Shown here in pieces: positions 1 to 8,545 of a DNA stretch of 54,310 bases (the stretch's first letter is position 1; each line of letters opens with the position of its first letter). The position numbers were made by a program, and so were the translations under genes. The stretch covers positions 1-54,310 of the forward strand of contig JAIRQN010000002.1 in NCBI GenBank assembly GCA_031256445.1, given 5' to 3'. The notes under the pieces are model-generated. The model was not told where the DNA came from. It did not search any database and was given only the letters and a program-made list of their open reading frames with translations. Source of the DNA: Treponema sp. (GTDB lineage Bacteria; Spirochaetota; Spirochaetia; Treponematales; Breznakiellaceae).

Positions 1-68
1 GAAAAGTTGGAAAACTTCTTCGGACACCTTCATTAATTACTGTTTTTTCGTATTATTTCGCAGAAATA

Positions 69-118
69 AGAGAAAAAACAAAGGCTGTCCGTGAAGTAAC
101 CAACTTCTCGGACAGCCC
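69..118 (-). terminator. Rho-independent terminator behind hppA
   Basis: A 9-bp perfect inverted repeat (83-91 pairs with 110-118, GGCTGTCCG/CGGACAGCC) is followed, reading the minus strand, by a T-rich tract complementary to 69-82. It lies 114 bp after the hppA stop codon and is oriented to end hppA transcription. Confidence 0.75.
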
Positions 119-123
119 CCTTT

Positions 124-195
124 CCGCGGCAAGCCGCGGGGTATGAACCCCTTCGGTGACTGCGCTCGTTCGGTCATGCCCGAGTAAACTCGGGC
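124..195. repeat. Three back-to-back hairpins in the hppA downstream spacer
   Basis: Three short inverted repeats follow the terminator. CCGCGGC/GCCGCGG is at 124-130/133-139, GGGGT/ACCCC at 138-142/147-151, and GCCCGAGT/ACTCGGGC at 178-185/188-195. The stretch 1-231 holds no credible gene; a 63-codon frame across 37-228 simply runs through these structures. It looks like a structured dispersed-repeat segment. Confidence 0.6.
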
Positions 196-231
196 ACGAC
201 TCTCACTTCGCTTGTCAATCAATATCATTGC

Positions 232-2430
232 CTATAACAGCGAGAGCGCCGCGGTAACGCCGATAAACACTATCGAGACAGTGCAGGAAACCGTAATCAC
301 ATTATTGAAAGAAGGTCCTGCCGTATCTTTAAGCGGATCGCCTACTGTGTCGCCGATGACAGCCGCCTTGTGGTTATCGCTGCCCTTGCCGCCGAATTTA
401 CCGCCTTCGATATGTTTTTTGGCATTGTCCCATGCGCCGCCAGAGTTCAGCATAAATACGGCCATCGCAAAACCAGTAACAATAATGCCGGCAAGATAAC
501 CGACAACGCCGGCGGCTCCCAGCAGGATACCTGTGGCAATTGGACCGAGAATTACAAGCACTGCCGGAGAAATCATCTCTTTTAACGCGCCGCGCATGCA
601 AATATCAACGCATGTCGCGTAATCAGCGTCCGCCTTGCCTTCCATCAGCCCGACAATTTCCTTAAACTGACGCCTTACTTCCCTGACAATGCTTTGCGCG
701 GCGCGCTGAACTGCGGACATGCAAAGCGCCGCGAACAGCAGCACCACGGCGGAACCGACAAAAAAACCGACCAAAACCGGCGGATTTGTGATATTTAAAT
801 TCATCTGCGGCTTCCCAATGTTCGCCAGCTGAATATTCGCGATATTCACATAAGAGACCAAAAGGGCAAGTCCGGTAAATGCGTTGGACGCAATCGCGAA
901 ACCTTTCCCCGTTGCCGCCGTAGTGTTTCCAAGAGCGTCAAGCGCGTCTGTGCGCTCGCGCACGTTCTCTGGAAGTTTCGCCATCTGCGCGATACCGCCG
1001 GCGTTATCTGCAACAGGGCCGAAAGCGTCGGTCGCCAGAATTATGGCGTTAGTCGCAAGCATCGCTACTGCGGCAAGCCCGATGCCGTAAAGGCCGACAT
1101 TGTAATTAAGACTGATGTAATCGGCAAGCGGCATACTGCCGTCAAAAAAAGCTTCCGGCTTCAGGAATTTGACTCCGCCTGAAACAATGAAACTCAGTAA
1201 AGCTGCGCCTGAAACGGTGATAATGGGGCCTGCTGTGGACTTCATGCCGAGCGACAAACCGCCGATAATCAGCGGAGCCGCGCCGGATTCGCTTGAAGCG
1301 GCAAGTTCGCGAGTCGGCTTGCTCGCGTCTGAGGTGAAATATTCTGTAAAAAGACTGACAATAAAACCCGCGACAATGCCGATAAGAACCGCTCCGTAAA
1401 TGCCCCAAGCGTTCTGGGACATTGTAGAACCGGCGGGAGCGTTATTTGAGATATACATGATAAGAGGCAGAGTCGCGACAGCCGCGATGCCGCCCGCGAT
1501 ATATACGCCTCTCCGCAGCGAGTTAAGAAGGGACAATTGATTTATATTTTCTTTTGTGCGCACAAAGAAAGTCCCGATTATTGAAGAAAGAATACCTACT
1601 ACGGAAATAATAATTGGCAGCATGAATCCGGCTATACCGTACCCTGCGCCGAAACTGATGGCAATGGTCGCCACCAGTGAATTTGAATTTGACTCATGAA
1701 GGTCCGCGCCCATGCCTGCAACATCGCCGACATTGTCGCCGACATTGTCGGCTATAACCGCCGGGTTCCTGGGATCATCTTCCGGTATGCCAGCCTCTAC
1801 CTTGCCGACAAGATCGGCGCCGACATCAGCCGCTTTGGTGAATATTCCGCCGCCTACGCGCGCGAACACCGCGACAACGGCTACGCCCATTCCAAAAGTG
1901 ACCATGGTCTGCGCTATCATCGCATCTTCCACTTTAAACGCGTATTTTAAAAGCATATACCATACTGTAATTTCCAGAATGGCGAGTCCGTTGACAATAA
2001 AACCCATTACTGAACCGGAAGAAAAAGCGACGCGAAGCGCTTTGTTCAGGCTTTCGCTGGCCGCGAAAGCGGTGCGTGAATTGGCGTTCGTGGATACCTT
2101 CAGGCCGACAAAACCGCAAAGCGCGGTGAAGAAACCGCCTGTAATAAAAGCGAACGGCGTGAATGGGTTGATGAACCCCTGCGCCCTGCCCATCAACAAA
2201 GGAACATACGCAAGAGCGGCCAGAATTACAAACATAACTCCAAGAAAAATCGCGACAGTGCCGTACTGGCGTTTCATAAAAGCGTTTGCGCCCTCGCGTA
2301 TGGAAGCCGCTATTTTTTTCATTGTGTCAGTGCCTTCAGGAAATTTAATTACCCTGCGGGCCATCAGGAAAGCAAAAAGAAGAGAAGCCGCGGCTCCCAC
2401 ATATCCTACCCAAAACAGATTTTCAATCAT
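232..2430 (-). CDS. hppA: Membrane-bound ion-pumping pyrophosphatase, K+-dependent type
   Basis: This integral membrane pyrophosphatase couples hydrolysis of diphosphate to export of H+ and/or Na+. It is 732 residues, normal for the family, with about 16 hydrophobic segments. The diphosphate-binding loop starts near D202 (DVGADLVGKVE), followed by DDPRN at 218-222 and DNVGDNVGD at 228-236. GNTTAATGKG at 501-510 has Ala where K+-independent enzymes have Lys, so the enzyme should need K+. Which ion is pumped cannot be decided by eye. The ATG at 2430 follows an AGGAG ribosome-binding site. The gene stands alone, with a terminator behind it. Diphosphate-driven pumping suits an energy-limited fermenter. 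Confidence 0.97.
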   Translation of the reverse strand: MIENLFWVGYVGAAASLLFAFLMARRVIKFPEGTDTMKKIAASIREGANAFMKRQYGTVAIFLGVMFVILAALAYVPLLMGRAQGFINPFTPFAFITGGFFTALCGFVGLKVSTNANSRTAFAASESLNKALRVAFSSGSVMGFIVNGLAILEITVWYMLLKYAFKVEDAMIAQTMVTFGMGVAVVAVFARVGGGIFTKAADVGADLVGKVEAGIPEDDPRNPAVIADNVGDNVGDVAGMGADLHESNSNSLVATIAISFGAGYGIAGFMLPIIISVVGILSSIIGTFFVRTKENINQLSLLNSLRRGVYIAGGIAAVATLPLIMYISNNAPAGSTMSQNAWGIYGAVLIGIVAGFIVSLFTEYFTSDASKPTRELAASSESGAAPLIIGGLSLGMKSTAGPIITVSGAALLSFIVSGGVKFLKPEAFFDGSMPLADYISLNYNVGLYGIGLAAVAMLATNAIILATDAFGPVADNAGGIAQMAKLPENVRERTDALDALGNTTAATGKGFAIASNAFTGLALLVSYVNIANIQLANIGKPQMNLNITNPPVLVGFFVGSAVVLLFAALCMSAVQRAAQSIVREVRRQFKEIVGLMEGKADADYATCVDICMRGALKEMISPAVLVILGPIATGILLGAAGVVGYLAGIIVTGFAMAVFMLNSGGAWDNAKKHIEGGKFGGKGSDNHKAAVIGDTVGDPLKDTAGPSFNNVITVSCTVSIVFIGVTAALSLL

Positions 2431-2550
2431 TTTTGTAAACTCCTATTAGATACTTTATTATGCTTTATGCTTACCATAAATTGGGCCAAATGTCTATGCG
2501 GACAGCTCTCCTGACAGGAAAGACATCCTGACTGACTGCCCGGATTTTCA

Positions 2551-2578
2551 TTGAAAAATAATAATTCTGTGCTATACT
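2551..2578 (+). promoter_or_regulatory. Promoter of the beta-CASP RNase gene; predicted leaderless
   Basis: TTGAAA at 2551-2556 and TATACT at 2573-2578 are separated by 16 bp. The expected transcription start falls at about 2585, which is the A of the ATG. No Shine-Dalgarno sequence lies between, so the mRNA is predicted to be leaderless. Confidence 0.6.
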
Positions 2579-2584
2579 TACAAA

Positions 2585-3997
2585 ATGAACGCAGAATTTT
2601 ATTCCCTCGGTGCTGCCGAAGAAGTTACAGGTTCCAAGCATGTGCTTGAGATTGACGGGCAAAGCTATCTGATTGATTGCGGCGCGTTTCAGGGTTCCAG
2701 AGAGGAAGCGGATCGAAAAAACAGGGATTTTGGCATTGCGGTTGACCGCATAGACAGCGTTATACTTACCCACGGCCACCTTGACCATTGCGGTCTTCTG
2801 CCGCTCTTGATTAAACAGGGCTACAGAGGCAATATTTACGCTACCCCGGCTTCCAGGGACATTGCCAGTCTTATCATGATGGATTCGGCGAATATCCAGG
2901 CGCGTGACGCGAAATATCTGCAAAGCCAGGCCAAAAAGAAAGGCGAAAAGTTTAACTGGACGCCGCTGTTCACGGAGCAGGACGCGATACAGGCAGTCGG
3001 ACAGACAATTGGAGTTTCGTATAACAGACCAATGCGCATCGCAGACAGCGTCAGCATGGAATTTTACGACGCAGGACATATCCTTGGCTCGGCGATTGCT
3101 TCGATAAAGATAAAAAAAGGCGGCGAAGAACTGAATATTCTTGCCACAGGAGATCTGGGCCGCAAAGGCAAGCCAATCATCCGGGACCCGGCTATTCCCG
3201 AAACTGTTCCGGACTACATCATCCTGGAAAGCACATACGGCGACCGCCGCCACAATTCAACAGATGACGCGCTTAAAAAACTCGCCGCAATCGCGAAAAA
3301 CACAGTGGAAAAAAAGGGAAAAATTTTAATTCCCTCTTTCGCGATTGAGCGTACGCAGGAACTTGTCTACTATTTCCATCTGCTTGTTGACGAAGGCGTA
3401 ATTCCCGAAGTGCCGATTTTTGTTGACTCGCCGATGGCGACCAACGCCACGACAATTTTCCAGGTGCACCCTGAATGTTACGATGAAGAAATCAAACAGG
3501 CTTTTATTAAACATCACAAGAACCCGTTCGGTTTTAACAGCCTGCACTTTACATCCAGCGTGCAGGAATCAAAGGCGCTTAACGATCAAAAAGGCCCGCT
3601 TATTATAATCTCCGCTGACGGAATGTGCGAAGCGGGGCGTATTCAGCACCATTTGATTCACAACATACAGGACCCGAACACCACAATAATGACGGTAGGC
3701 TACATGGCTGAAAATACCCTGGGAAGGCGTATCCGCAACCGCGAGAGCGAGGTGAAAATTCACGGCGAATGGTTTAAGGTGAAAGCGCAGGTAGAAGAAA
3801 TTAACGCGTTCAGCGCACACGCCGATTATCTTGAAACGCTGGAATGGCTTAAAGCCGTTGACACATCACGCCTGAAGGGAATTTTCCTTGTTCACGGCGA
3901 AAAGAAATCGCAGGCGTTCCTGAAAAAATTCCTGGAAGAAAACGGCTACCCGAATGTAGAAATAGTCAAATACGGCAAAACCTACGAGATGAATTAG
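2585..3997 (+). CDS. Beta-CASP metallo-beta-lactamase RNase (YSH1/CPSF-like)
   Basis: A 470-residue cytoplasmic zinc-dependent nuclease of the metallo-beta-lactamase/beta-CASP group (COG1236), whose known members cut RNA. The zinc-binding signature HGHLDHCG lies near residue 63. A further metal ligand is in DAGHILGSA, with ATGDLGRKG after it. The beta-CASP part carries DSPMA, SADGMCEAGR with the HH pair after it, and a C-terminal INAFSAHAD and FLVHGEKKS. Length is normal for bacterial members. It starts the block that includes folC, whose reading frame overlaps its end closely. Whether it acts as endo- or exonuclease is not visible. Confidence 0.9.
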   Translation: MNAEFYSLGAAEEVTGSKHVLEIDGQSYLIDCGAFQGSREEADRKNRDFGIAVDRIDSVILTHGHLDHCGLLPLLIKQGYRGNIYATPASRDIASLIMMDSANIQARDAKYLQSQAKKKGEKFNWTPLFTEQDAIQAVGQTIGVSYNRPMRIADSVSMEFYDAGHILGSAIASIKIKKGGEELNILATGDLGRKGKPIIRDPAIPETVPDYIILESTYGDRRHNSTDDALKKLAAIAKNTVEKKGKILIPSFAIERTQELVYYFHLLVDEGVIPEVPIFVDSPMATNATTIFQVHPECYDEEIKQAFIKHHKNPFGFNSLHFTSSVQESKALNDQKGPLIIISADGMCEAGRIQHHLIHNIQDPNTTIMTVGYMAENTLGRRIRNRESEVKIHGEWFKVKAQVEEINAFSAHADYLETLEWLKAVDTSRLKGIFLVHGEKKSQAFLKKFLEENGYPNVEIVKYGKTYEMN

Positions 3998-4014
3998 GGA
4001 ACCTGGAGAAATAT

Positions 4015-5415
4015 CTGAAAAAACAAAATATCTTCACATCGTCCCGCGGAGTATTTGACTGGATATCCGGATTTATCAATCTGGAAAAAGGGCAAAAGCC
4101 GAAAAGTTTCCGCATTGACAGAATGGAAACGCTTTTGGAACTTGCCGGCCGCCCTGACAAATGCGCCCCTTCAATTCATATAGCCGGTTCAAAAGGCAAA
4201 GGATCAGTTACCGCAATGACTGCCTCCATATTAAAAGCCGCGGGTTTTCGCGCGGGCCGTTATATGTCACCGCATGTAATCGACATCAGGGAGCGCGTCT
4301 GTCTTGGGGACTCATACTTTGACGAGGAAATTTACCGTAAAGCGGGAAGCGAACTGAGATGCCTTATGGAAGAAAAACTTCCCGCCTCTGTAAAATCGAA
4401 TCCCGGCAGCGCTTCCCTCTTTGATAAAAACTCTCCCGGCGGCTGTGAGCCGACATACTGGGAACTGTTGACGCTCCTTTTTTTCCTGTGCGCGCGGGAA
4501 GCAAACTGCGATGCGATGGTAGTTGAAACCGGCATGGGCGGCCGCCTTGATTCAACCAATGTCCTTGACCCTCTGGTCAGCGTAATAACCCTGATTGAAC
4601 TGGAGCATACCGCTTTTTTGGGAAATACAATCGCGGCGGTCGCCGGAGAAAAAGCGGGCATTATTAAAAAAGACAAACCGTTAATCCTGGCAGAACAATG
4701 TGAAGAAGCCCTGAATGTCTTTAAAGAGAAAGCGAATGAAAAAAACAGCCTGTTATTCTACCTGCCGGAAACAGCGGAAATTTCTGATATAAAAATAACA
4801 GCGCAAGGCGCAAATTTCACCCTCTCTTTCAAAAAATCACTCAATTATCAATTGTCAATTATCAATTCGCCGTTCTTCATCCCAATACCCGGAAAAGTGC
4901 AGGCGTATAATGCCGCTCTTGCCATTGCCGCCGCAGCGGCCGCGTTCCCGCAAATAAAAGAAAAGGCAATTCATGAGGGACTTGCGAATTTGAAAATCCC
5001 CGCCCGGTTTGAAAAAATCGCGCTGTCATGTGAAATGCCGCCATTCATCATTGACGGCGCGCATACTCCGCAAAGCCTTGAGCAATGCATAGAGACATTC
5101 TGCTCGCTTTACGGAGAAGGAGGCGTTCTGCTCTTCGGCTGCGCCGCGGATAAAGACATGGCGGCAATGGCAAAAATAGCGGCGCCCCGTTTCGCCAAAA
5201 TAATAATAACCGCTCCGGGAACTTTTAAAACAAGCGATCCCGCGCGCGTTTACGAAAATTTTTTAATTCAGGCAGGTCAGGCAAAAACAGAACTGATCAG
5301 GGATACAAAAACAGCGGTTTTTAGGGCGCGTGATTATTCCATAGATAATAATTTACCGGCGCTGGGAACAGGCTCTTTTTATCTGGTGTCGGAGATTAGG
5401 AAGCATATTGGCTGA
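4015..5415 (+). CDS. folC: Folylpolyglutamate / dihydrofolate synthase
   Basis: Mur-ligase-family enzyme that joins dihydropteroate with glutamate and/or lengthens the folate polyglutamate tail. The ATP loop GSKGKGSV is at about 22-29 counted from the first ATG, followed by MSPH, ETGMGGRLDSTN, the LEHTAFLGNT region and DGAHTP in the C-terminal domain. The first in-frame ATG is 4123, but homologous-looking sequence (VFDWISGFINLEKG, SFRIDR) continues upstream without a stop. The frame has no ATG, GTG or TTG there. A CTG at 4015, six bases after GGAG, is my preferred start; 4123 is the conservative alternative. The LNYQLSIINS segment is encoded by an A/T direct repeat (4847-4872), probably an in-frame insertion. 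Confidence 0.85.
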   Translation: MKKQNIFTSSRGVFDWISGFINLEKGQKPKSFRIDRMETLLELAGRPDKCAPSIHIAGSKGKGSVTAMTASILKAAGFRAGRYMSPHVIDIRERVCLGDSYFDEEIYRKAGSELRCLMEEKLPASVKSNPGSASLFDKNSPGGCEPTYWELLTLLFFLCAREANCDAMVVETGMGGRLDSTNVLDPLVSVITLIELEHTAFLGNTIAAVAGEKAGIIKKDKPLILAEQCEEALNVFKEKANEKNSLLFYLPETAEISDIKITAQGANFTLSFKKSLNYQLSIINSPFFIPIPGKVQAYNAALAIAAAAAAFPQIKEKAIHEGLANLKIPARFEKIALSCEMPPFIIDGAHTPQSLEQCIETFCSLYGEGGVLLFGCAADKDMAAMAKIAAPRFAKIIITAPGTFKTSDPARVYENFLIQAGQAKTELIRDTKTAVFRARDYSIDNNLPALGTGSFYLVSEIRKHIG

Positions 5416-5430
5416 AAATCAGCAGTTTTT
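5411..5430 (+). terminator. Rho-independent terminator at the end of folC
   Basis: GCTGA/TCAGC (5411-5415/5419-5423) with a 3-nt loop is followed by AGTTTTT. The stem overlaps the folC stop codon and sits between the convergent genes folC and ricT. It is short, so termination may be weak. Confidence 0.5.
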
Positions 5431-6357
5431 AATTTTCCAGTAATTATCCACACGTTCAAATTTACATGCGGGGAACGATATTTGCCTTCCGTCTTCGGCG
5501 CCCAGCTTGATCTGTCCGGTTACAAGATTTACTTCGACTACCTTCCATGATTCGCTGTTATAATTTATTTTCATGCCTTCCTGCGGAAGATTGCGCTGCT
5601 GCTCGCTGTAAAAACCGTATTCGTAAAACAGGCAGCATAAAAGCCGGCCGCACGGGCCGGAGATTTTCACCGAATTAAGGGAAAGTTTCTGATCTTTCGC
5701 CATTTTAATTGAAACAGGCTTTAATTTGTCTGATACGCAATGGCAGCAGTAGCCGCGGCCGCAGACTCCAAGGCCGCCTGTGACTCTTGCCTCGTCCCGC
5801 ACGCCAATCTGGCGCAATTCAATGCGCATTTTAAAAACGCTTACAAGATCCTTTACAAGTTCGCGGAAATCCACCCTGTTTTCGGCGGTAAAGAAAAAAA
5901 GAATTTTCGGCTCTTCCAGAAGGTAATGCACAAGAACAAGTTTCATCTCCAGCTTATGGTTTTCGATCTTTTGCTTGCAGATATTAAACGCGTCATTCTC
6001 CAGTTTACGGTTGTTACGCGATTTTTCAAGATCTTCGGGAGTCGCCGCGCGGACAATCCATGCGATTTCCGAAACAGGCGGAAGTTTCCCGCGCATGGAA
6101 CCGATGACCTGCGCCAGATCTCTTCCGTAGCGGGTAGGCACGATTACCATAGTTTCGGGAGCAAGGTTATCTTCCCTGTAAACAGCCAGAAATGTTTCAT
6201 GCGAATATAAAAGGCGCAGCCTGTAGATGGGAGTATCAGGAGCGATGGATTCAATTCCCGCGTCGGCTCCGGTTATAATATTGCGTTCAGGACGATGCTC
6301 ATCTTCCAGAGAGGAAATATCCTCATCTATATTTTCATACTCGTTATAATCGCTCAT
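5419..6357 (-). CDS. ricT: PSP1-domain regulatory protein RicT (YaaT)
   Basis: 312 residues with the PSP1 C-terminal domain that marks RicT/YaaT. The cysteine-rich signature GVCGRGYCCHC and then GPCGRLLCCLFYE lie in the second half. In Bacillus subtilis, RicT with RicA and RicF forms an Fe-S complex that assists RNase Y-dependent RNA maturation and phosphorelay signalling. The role in spirochaetes is inferred. The N-terminal 50 residues are acidic and variable. It is the last gene of the M23-bactofilin-YaaR operon, 32 bp behind YaaR. No RicA or RicF is seen nearby. Confidence 0.88.
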   Translation of the reverse strand: MSDYNEYENIDEDISSLEDEHRPERNIITGADAGIESIAPDTPIYRLRLLYSHETFLAVYREDNLAPETMVIVPTRYGRDLAQVIGSMRGKLPPVSEIAWIVRAATPEDLEKSRNNRKLENDAFNICKQKIENHKLEMKLVLVHYLLEEPKILFFFTAENRVDFRELVKDLVSVFKMRIELRQIGVRDEARVTGGLGVCGRGYCCHCVSDKLKPVSIKMAKDQKLSLNSVKISGPCGRLLCCLFYEYGFYSEQQRNLPQEGMKINYNSESWKVVEVNLVTGQIKLGAEDGRQISFPACKFERVDNYWKIKNC

Positions 6358-6389
6358 ATTGCCCGTCCATAAAACATTTTATACCATAC

Positions 6390-6968
6390 TTATTGCAGCA
6401 GATCAATTAACAAACCGCGGATTTCTTCAAGGCGCGATACCAGTTCCAGTTTCTGCAGCTGGCTGGACAAAAGCATTGCCGCAAGGTCTTCAAGTTTTTT
6501 ATCTATAACCTGTATCTTTGTGTATCTTTTTCCGTCCCTTGATTCTGCGGTGCCGCGCTTCCCTTTGAATCCCGGTTTTAAAAAATTTGGAATGCCGTCT
6601 TCATGTTCCAGAGAATATGCGTTCTTAACAATATAATTCATAAAACCGCGCACCGCCTGTTTGTAACGGGTAATCTCTTCCGCGAAAGGACGGCTCTGCA
6701 GAGCATCTCCTGAACTCCGAACCTCATCCATTAAAAGATTTACAGTCTCTTCCGAGACCGGAAGATCGCTTAAAGGGCCAAGCTCATCCGCAGTCTTGCC
6801 CCGGAAGTCGTCAACCAGTCTGGAAAACGCGGATTTCTGCCGGATTCTGCCAATACCGGTTTTTTTATAATCCGCCGCGTCCGCCTGACGCGGCTGTTCA
6901 GATTTGGCTTTTGCGTGAGCCGCGGGATTCATGTAGAAGGAAGTATCGGTTATATCTACTTTAGCCAT
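6390..6968 (-). CDS. YaaR-family protein (DUF327)
   Basis: 192-residue cytoplasmic helical protein. The C-terminal two-thirds match the YaaR/DUF327 pattern: a helical core followed by KRYTKIQVIDKKLEDLA and a leucine-rich C-terminal helix. The N-terminal 45 residues are polar and probably disordered. The family has no firm biochemical function. Its coding sequence overlaps the end of the bactofilin gene by 8 bp, so the two are translationally coupled, and RicT follows. In Firmicutes a YaaR homologue also lies near the RicT homologue YaaT, so the pairing is conserved over a long distance (established gene-neighbourhood observation as I recall it). Confidence 0.8.
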   Translation of the reverse strand: MAKVDITDTSFYMNPAAHAKAKSEQPRQADAADYKKTGIGRIRQKSAFSRLVDDFRGKTADELGPLSDLPVSEETVNLLMDEVRSSGDALQSRPFAEEITRYKQAVRGFMNYIVKNAYSLEHEDGIPNFLKPGFKGKRGTAESRDGKRYTKIQVIDKKLEDLAAMLLSSQLQKLELVSRLEEIRGLLIDLLQ

Positions 6969-7392
6969 TGGAATTCCGGAAAACAGGTAAGGTTGATTTT
7001 ATTCCCTGCGCATCCCGGTACTCTGACATTGACTTTACCCAGCTTTCTTCGGTTGGACATACAATTATTTTGCCATTAATAAAACATCCGTCGTCCGCCT
7101 GAATCCGGCGGGTAACAATATCGCCAATAACAATTCCCGTTGAATGAATTATTAAATGTCCGTCAGAGATAATATTGCCGCATATAACCCCGCCGGCTGT
7201 GATGTTAGTGCCTGTCACATTGCCTTTTATCCGCGCCCGCTCGCCGATTATAATTCTTCCTTTTACTTTTACATCTCCCCGGATACTGCCGTCTATACGG
7301 GTAAACCCGCCGGCTTCAATGTCGCCGGAAAGATTGGTATTGGGACCGATAATCGTGTTAATGGAAAAATCTTTTGCCCTGTCTAATGCCAT
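6961..7392 (-). CDS. Bactofilin (polymer-forming cytoskeletal protein), copy 1
   Basis: 143 residues with the bactofilin right-handed beta-helix, seen as short alternating hydrophobic/Gly turns such as IGPNTNLSGDIEAGG, IDGSIRGDVKVKG and AGGVICGNIISDG. Bactofilins assemble into nucleotide-free filaments that scaffold envelope enzymes and set cell shape. The gene starts 6 bp behind an M23 peptidase. A bactofilin/M23 pair is a recurrent shape module, for example CcmA with Csd peptidases in Helicobacter. The N terminus is short and the C-terminal tail about 30 residues. A second bactofilin lies at 37224-37652. Confidence 0.93.
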   Translation of the reverse strand: MALDRAKDFSINTIIGPNTNLSGDIEAGGFTRIDGSIRGDVKVKGRIIIGERARIKGNVTGTNITAGGVICGNIISDGHLIIHSTGIVIGDIVTRRIQADDGCFINGKIIVCPTEESWVKSMSEYRDAQGIKSTLPVFRNSNG

Positions 7393-7398
7393 CGCGCG

Positions 7399-8430
7399 CT
7401 AACGTTTTTGCCTGGCCATGGTGGATCTGATATTAATATACCTGTAAGGATCAACCAAATCTGAACCAACATGAACTTCATAATGAAGATGAGGCCCGGT
7501 TGAAACGCCGGTATTTCCTATGTAGGCTATCACTTCATTCTGCTGAACGCGCTGCCCTATTTTCGCGTTAAAACTCTGTAAATGCGCATAACGGGTATAA
7601 TAACCGTGTTTGTGCCTAACGATCATATAGTTGCCGTAACCGGCGTCATAATCAACTGTTACAACCTGCCCGTCAGCGGTTACTACAACAGGGTCCCCGT
7701 AACGGTGGGTGGAAATATCGATCCCCATGTGAATATAAGGCTGACCGTGAATTGGATGCAGATTCTGACCAAAGAACATTGTAATTCTTCCAAGTCCGTT
7801 CTTAACAGGCCAGATACTGGGAATTTCGGTAAAAAGAGTGCTTTGGGAATCAAGAAGCGTGCCAATTTCCCTGATAGGCTCAACAGCCTGTGAAAGATAC
7901 GAGGAAAGGCGGCGCACATCATCAACTTCCTGCAGGAGACCGTCCGGCGTCTCTTTTATGCCAAGAAACGAGCTTAAATCGCCGGAAGAGGTTTTATTTA
8001 CGGAGTTATTATTGCCAACGCCCAGAGCGGAAAGCACTCCGGACAAGGCGTTTTCAAAACTACGCGCTTCACGCAGAAGCATGGCTGTTTCATCACGGAG
8101 CTGGTCAAGCGAAGCCTGGGTGTCTTTAAGCCGCCCGTCTTTGCCTGCCATTGTATACATTGTGCTGCTGTACGAAGCGCCCCACCATAAAAACGCCCCA
8201 ACAATGCCGGAAACAACCAGCAAAAAGCAGAAAATCGATATGATAGTGATGTGAAGATTATAAACTCTTTTTTCTGAATGAGGAACAAAAACAACTGTAT
8301 ACCGCCGGGTAAGAAAATGGCCAATTTTTTTAAAAAATATCGCTAAGTACTGAGCAATTATGAGTGAAACATCTACAACCTTTTGTACAAGATTATTTTC
8401 CAGACGCTTGTACTCATGTACAGAAGCCAT
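7399..8430 (-). CDS. Membrane-anchored M23 (LytM-type) peptidoglycan endopeptidase
   Basis: 343 residues. A cytoplasmic N-terminal part of about 65 residues is followed by one transmembrane segment (ITIISIFCFLLVVSGIVGAF, about 66-85). A coiled-coil periplasmic stalk and a C-terminal M23 domain follow. The zinc and catalytic motifs HMGID and HLHYE are both present, so the enzyme should be active against peptide cross-links. First gene of the M23-bactofilin-YaaR-RicT operon. The unusually long cytoplasmic head could contact the bactofilin encoded directly behind it, which is inference. Start at ATG 8430. Confidence 0.92.
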   Translation of the reverse strand: MASVHEYKRLENNLVQKVVDVSLIIAQYLAIFFKKIGHFLTRRYTVVFVPHSEKRVYNLHITIISIFCFLLVVSGIVGAFLWWGASYSSTMYTMAGKDGRLKDTQASLDQLRDETAMLLREARSFENALSGVLSALGVGNNNSVNKTSSGDLSSFLGIKETPDGLLQEVDDVRRLSSYLSQAVEPIREIGTLLDSQSTLFTEIPSIWPVKNGLGRITMFFGQNLHPIHGQPYIHMGIDISTHRYGDPVVVTADGQVVTVDYDAGYGNYMIVRHKHGYYTRYAHLQSFNAKIGQRVQQNEVIAYIGNTGVSTGPHLHYEVHVGSDLVDPYRYINIRSTMARQKR

Positions 8431-8545
8431 TATTTCCCCTACCTCTCATCTTATTATTCTACCAATAATCAAAAACTGTGTCAACAATGTTATCAAAAAA
8501 AACCTCTCATTTTCTATTTTTTTTTATGAATTTCTCAGAAATTTT

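Noticed and set aside
37-228. 63-codon minus-strand frame behind hppA
   Set aside because: Covers the terminator and hairpin run; no ribosome-binding site and no family pattern.
1712-2449. 245-codon open frame on the plus strand opposite hppA
   Set aside because: Low-complexity Ala/Pro/Thr translation, antisense to a clear hppA; a G/C-bias shadow.
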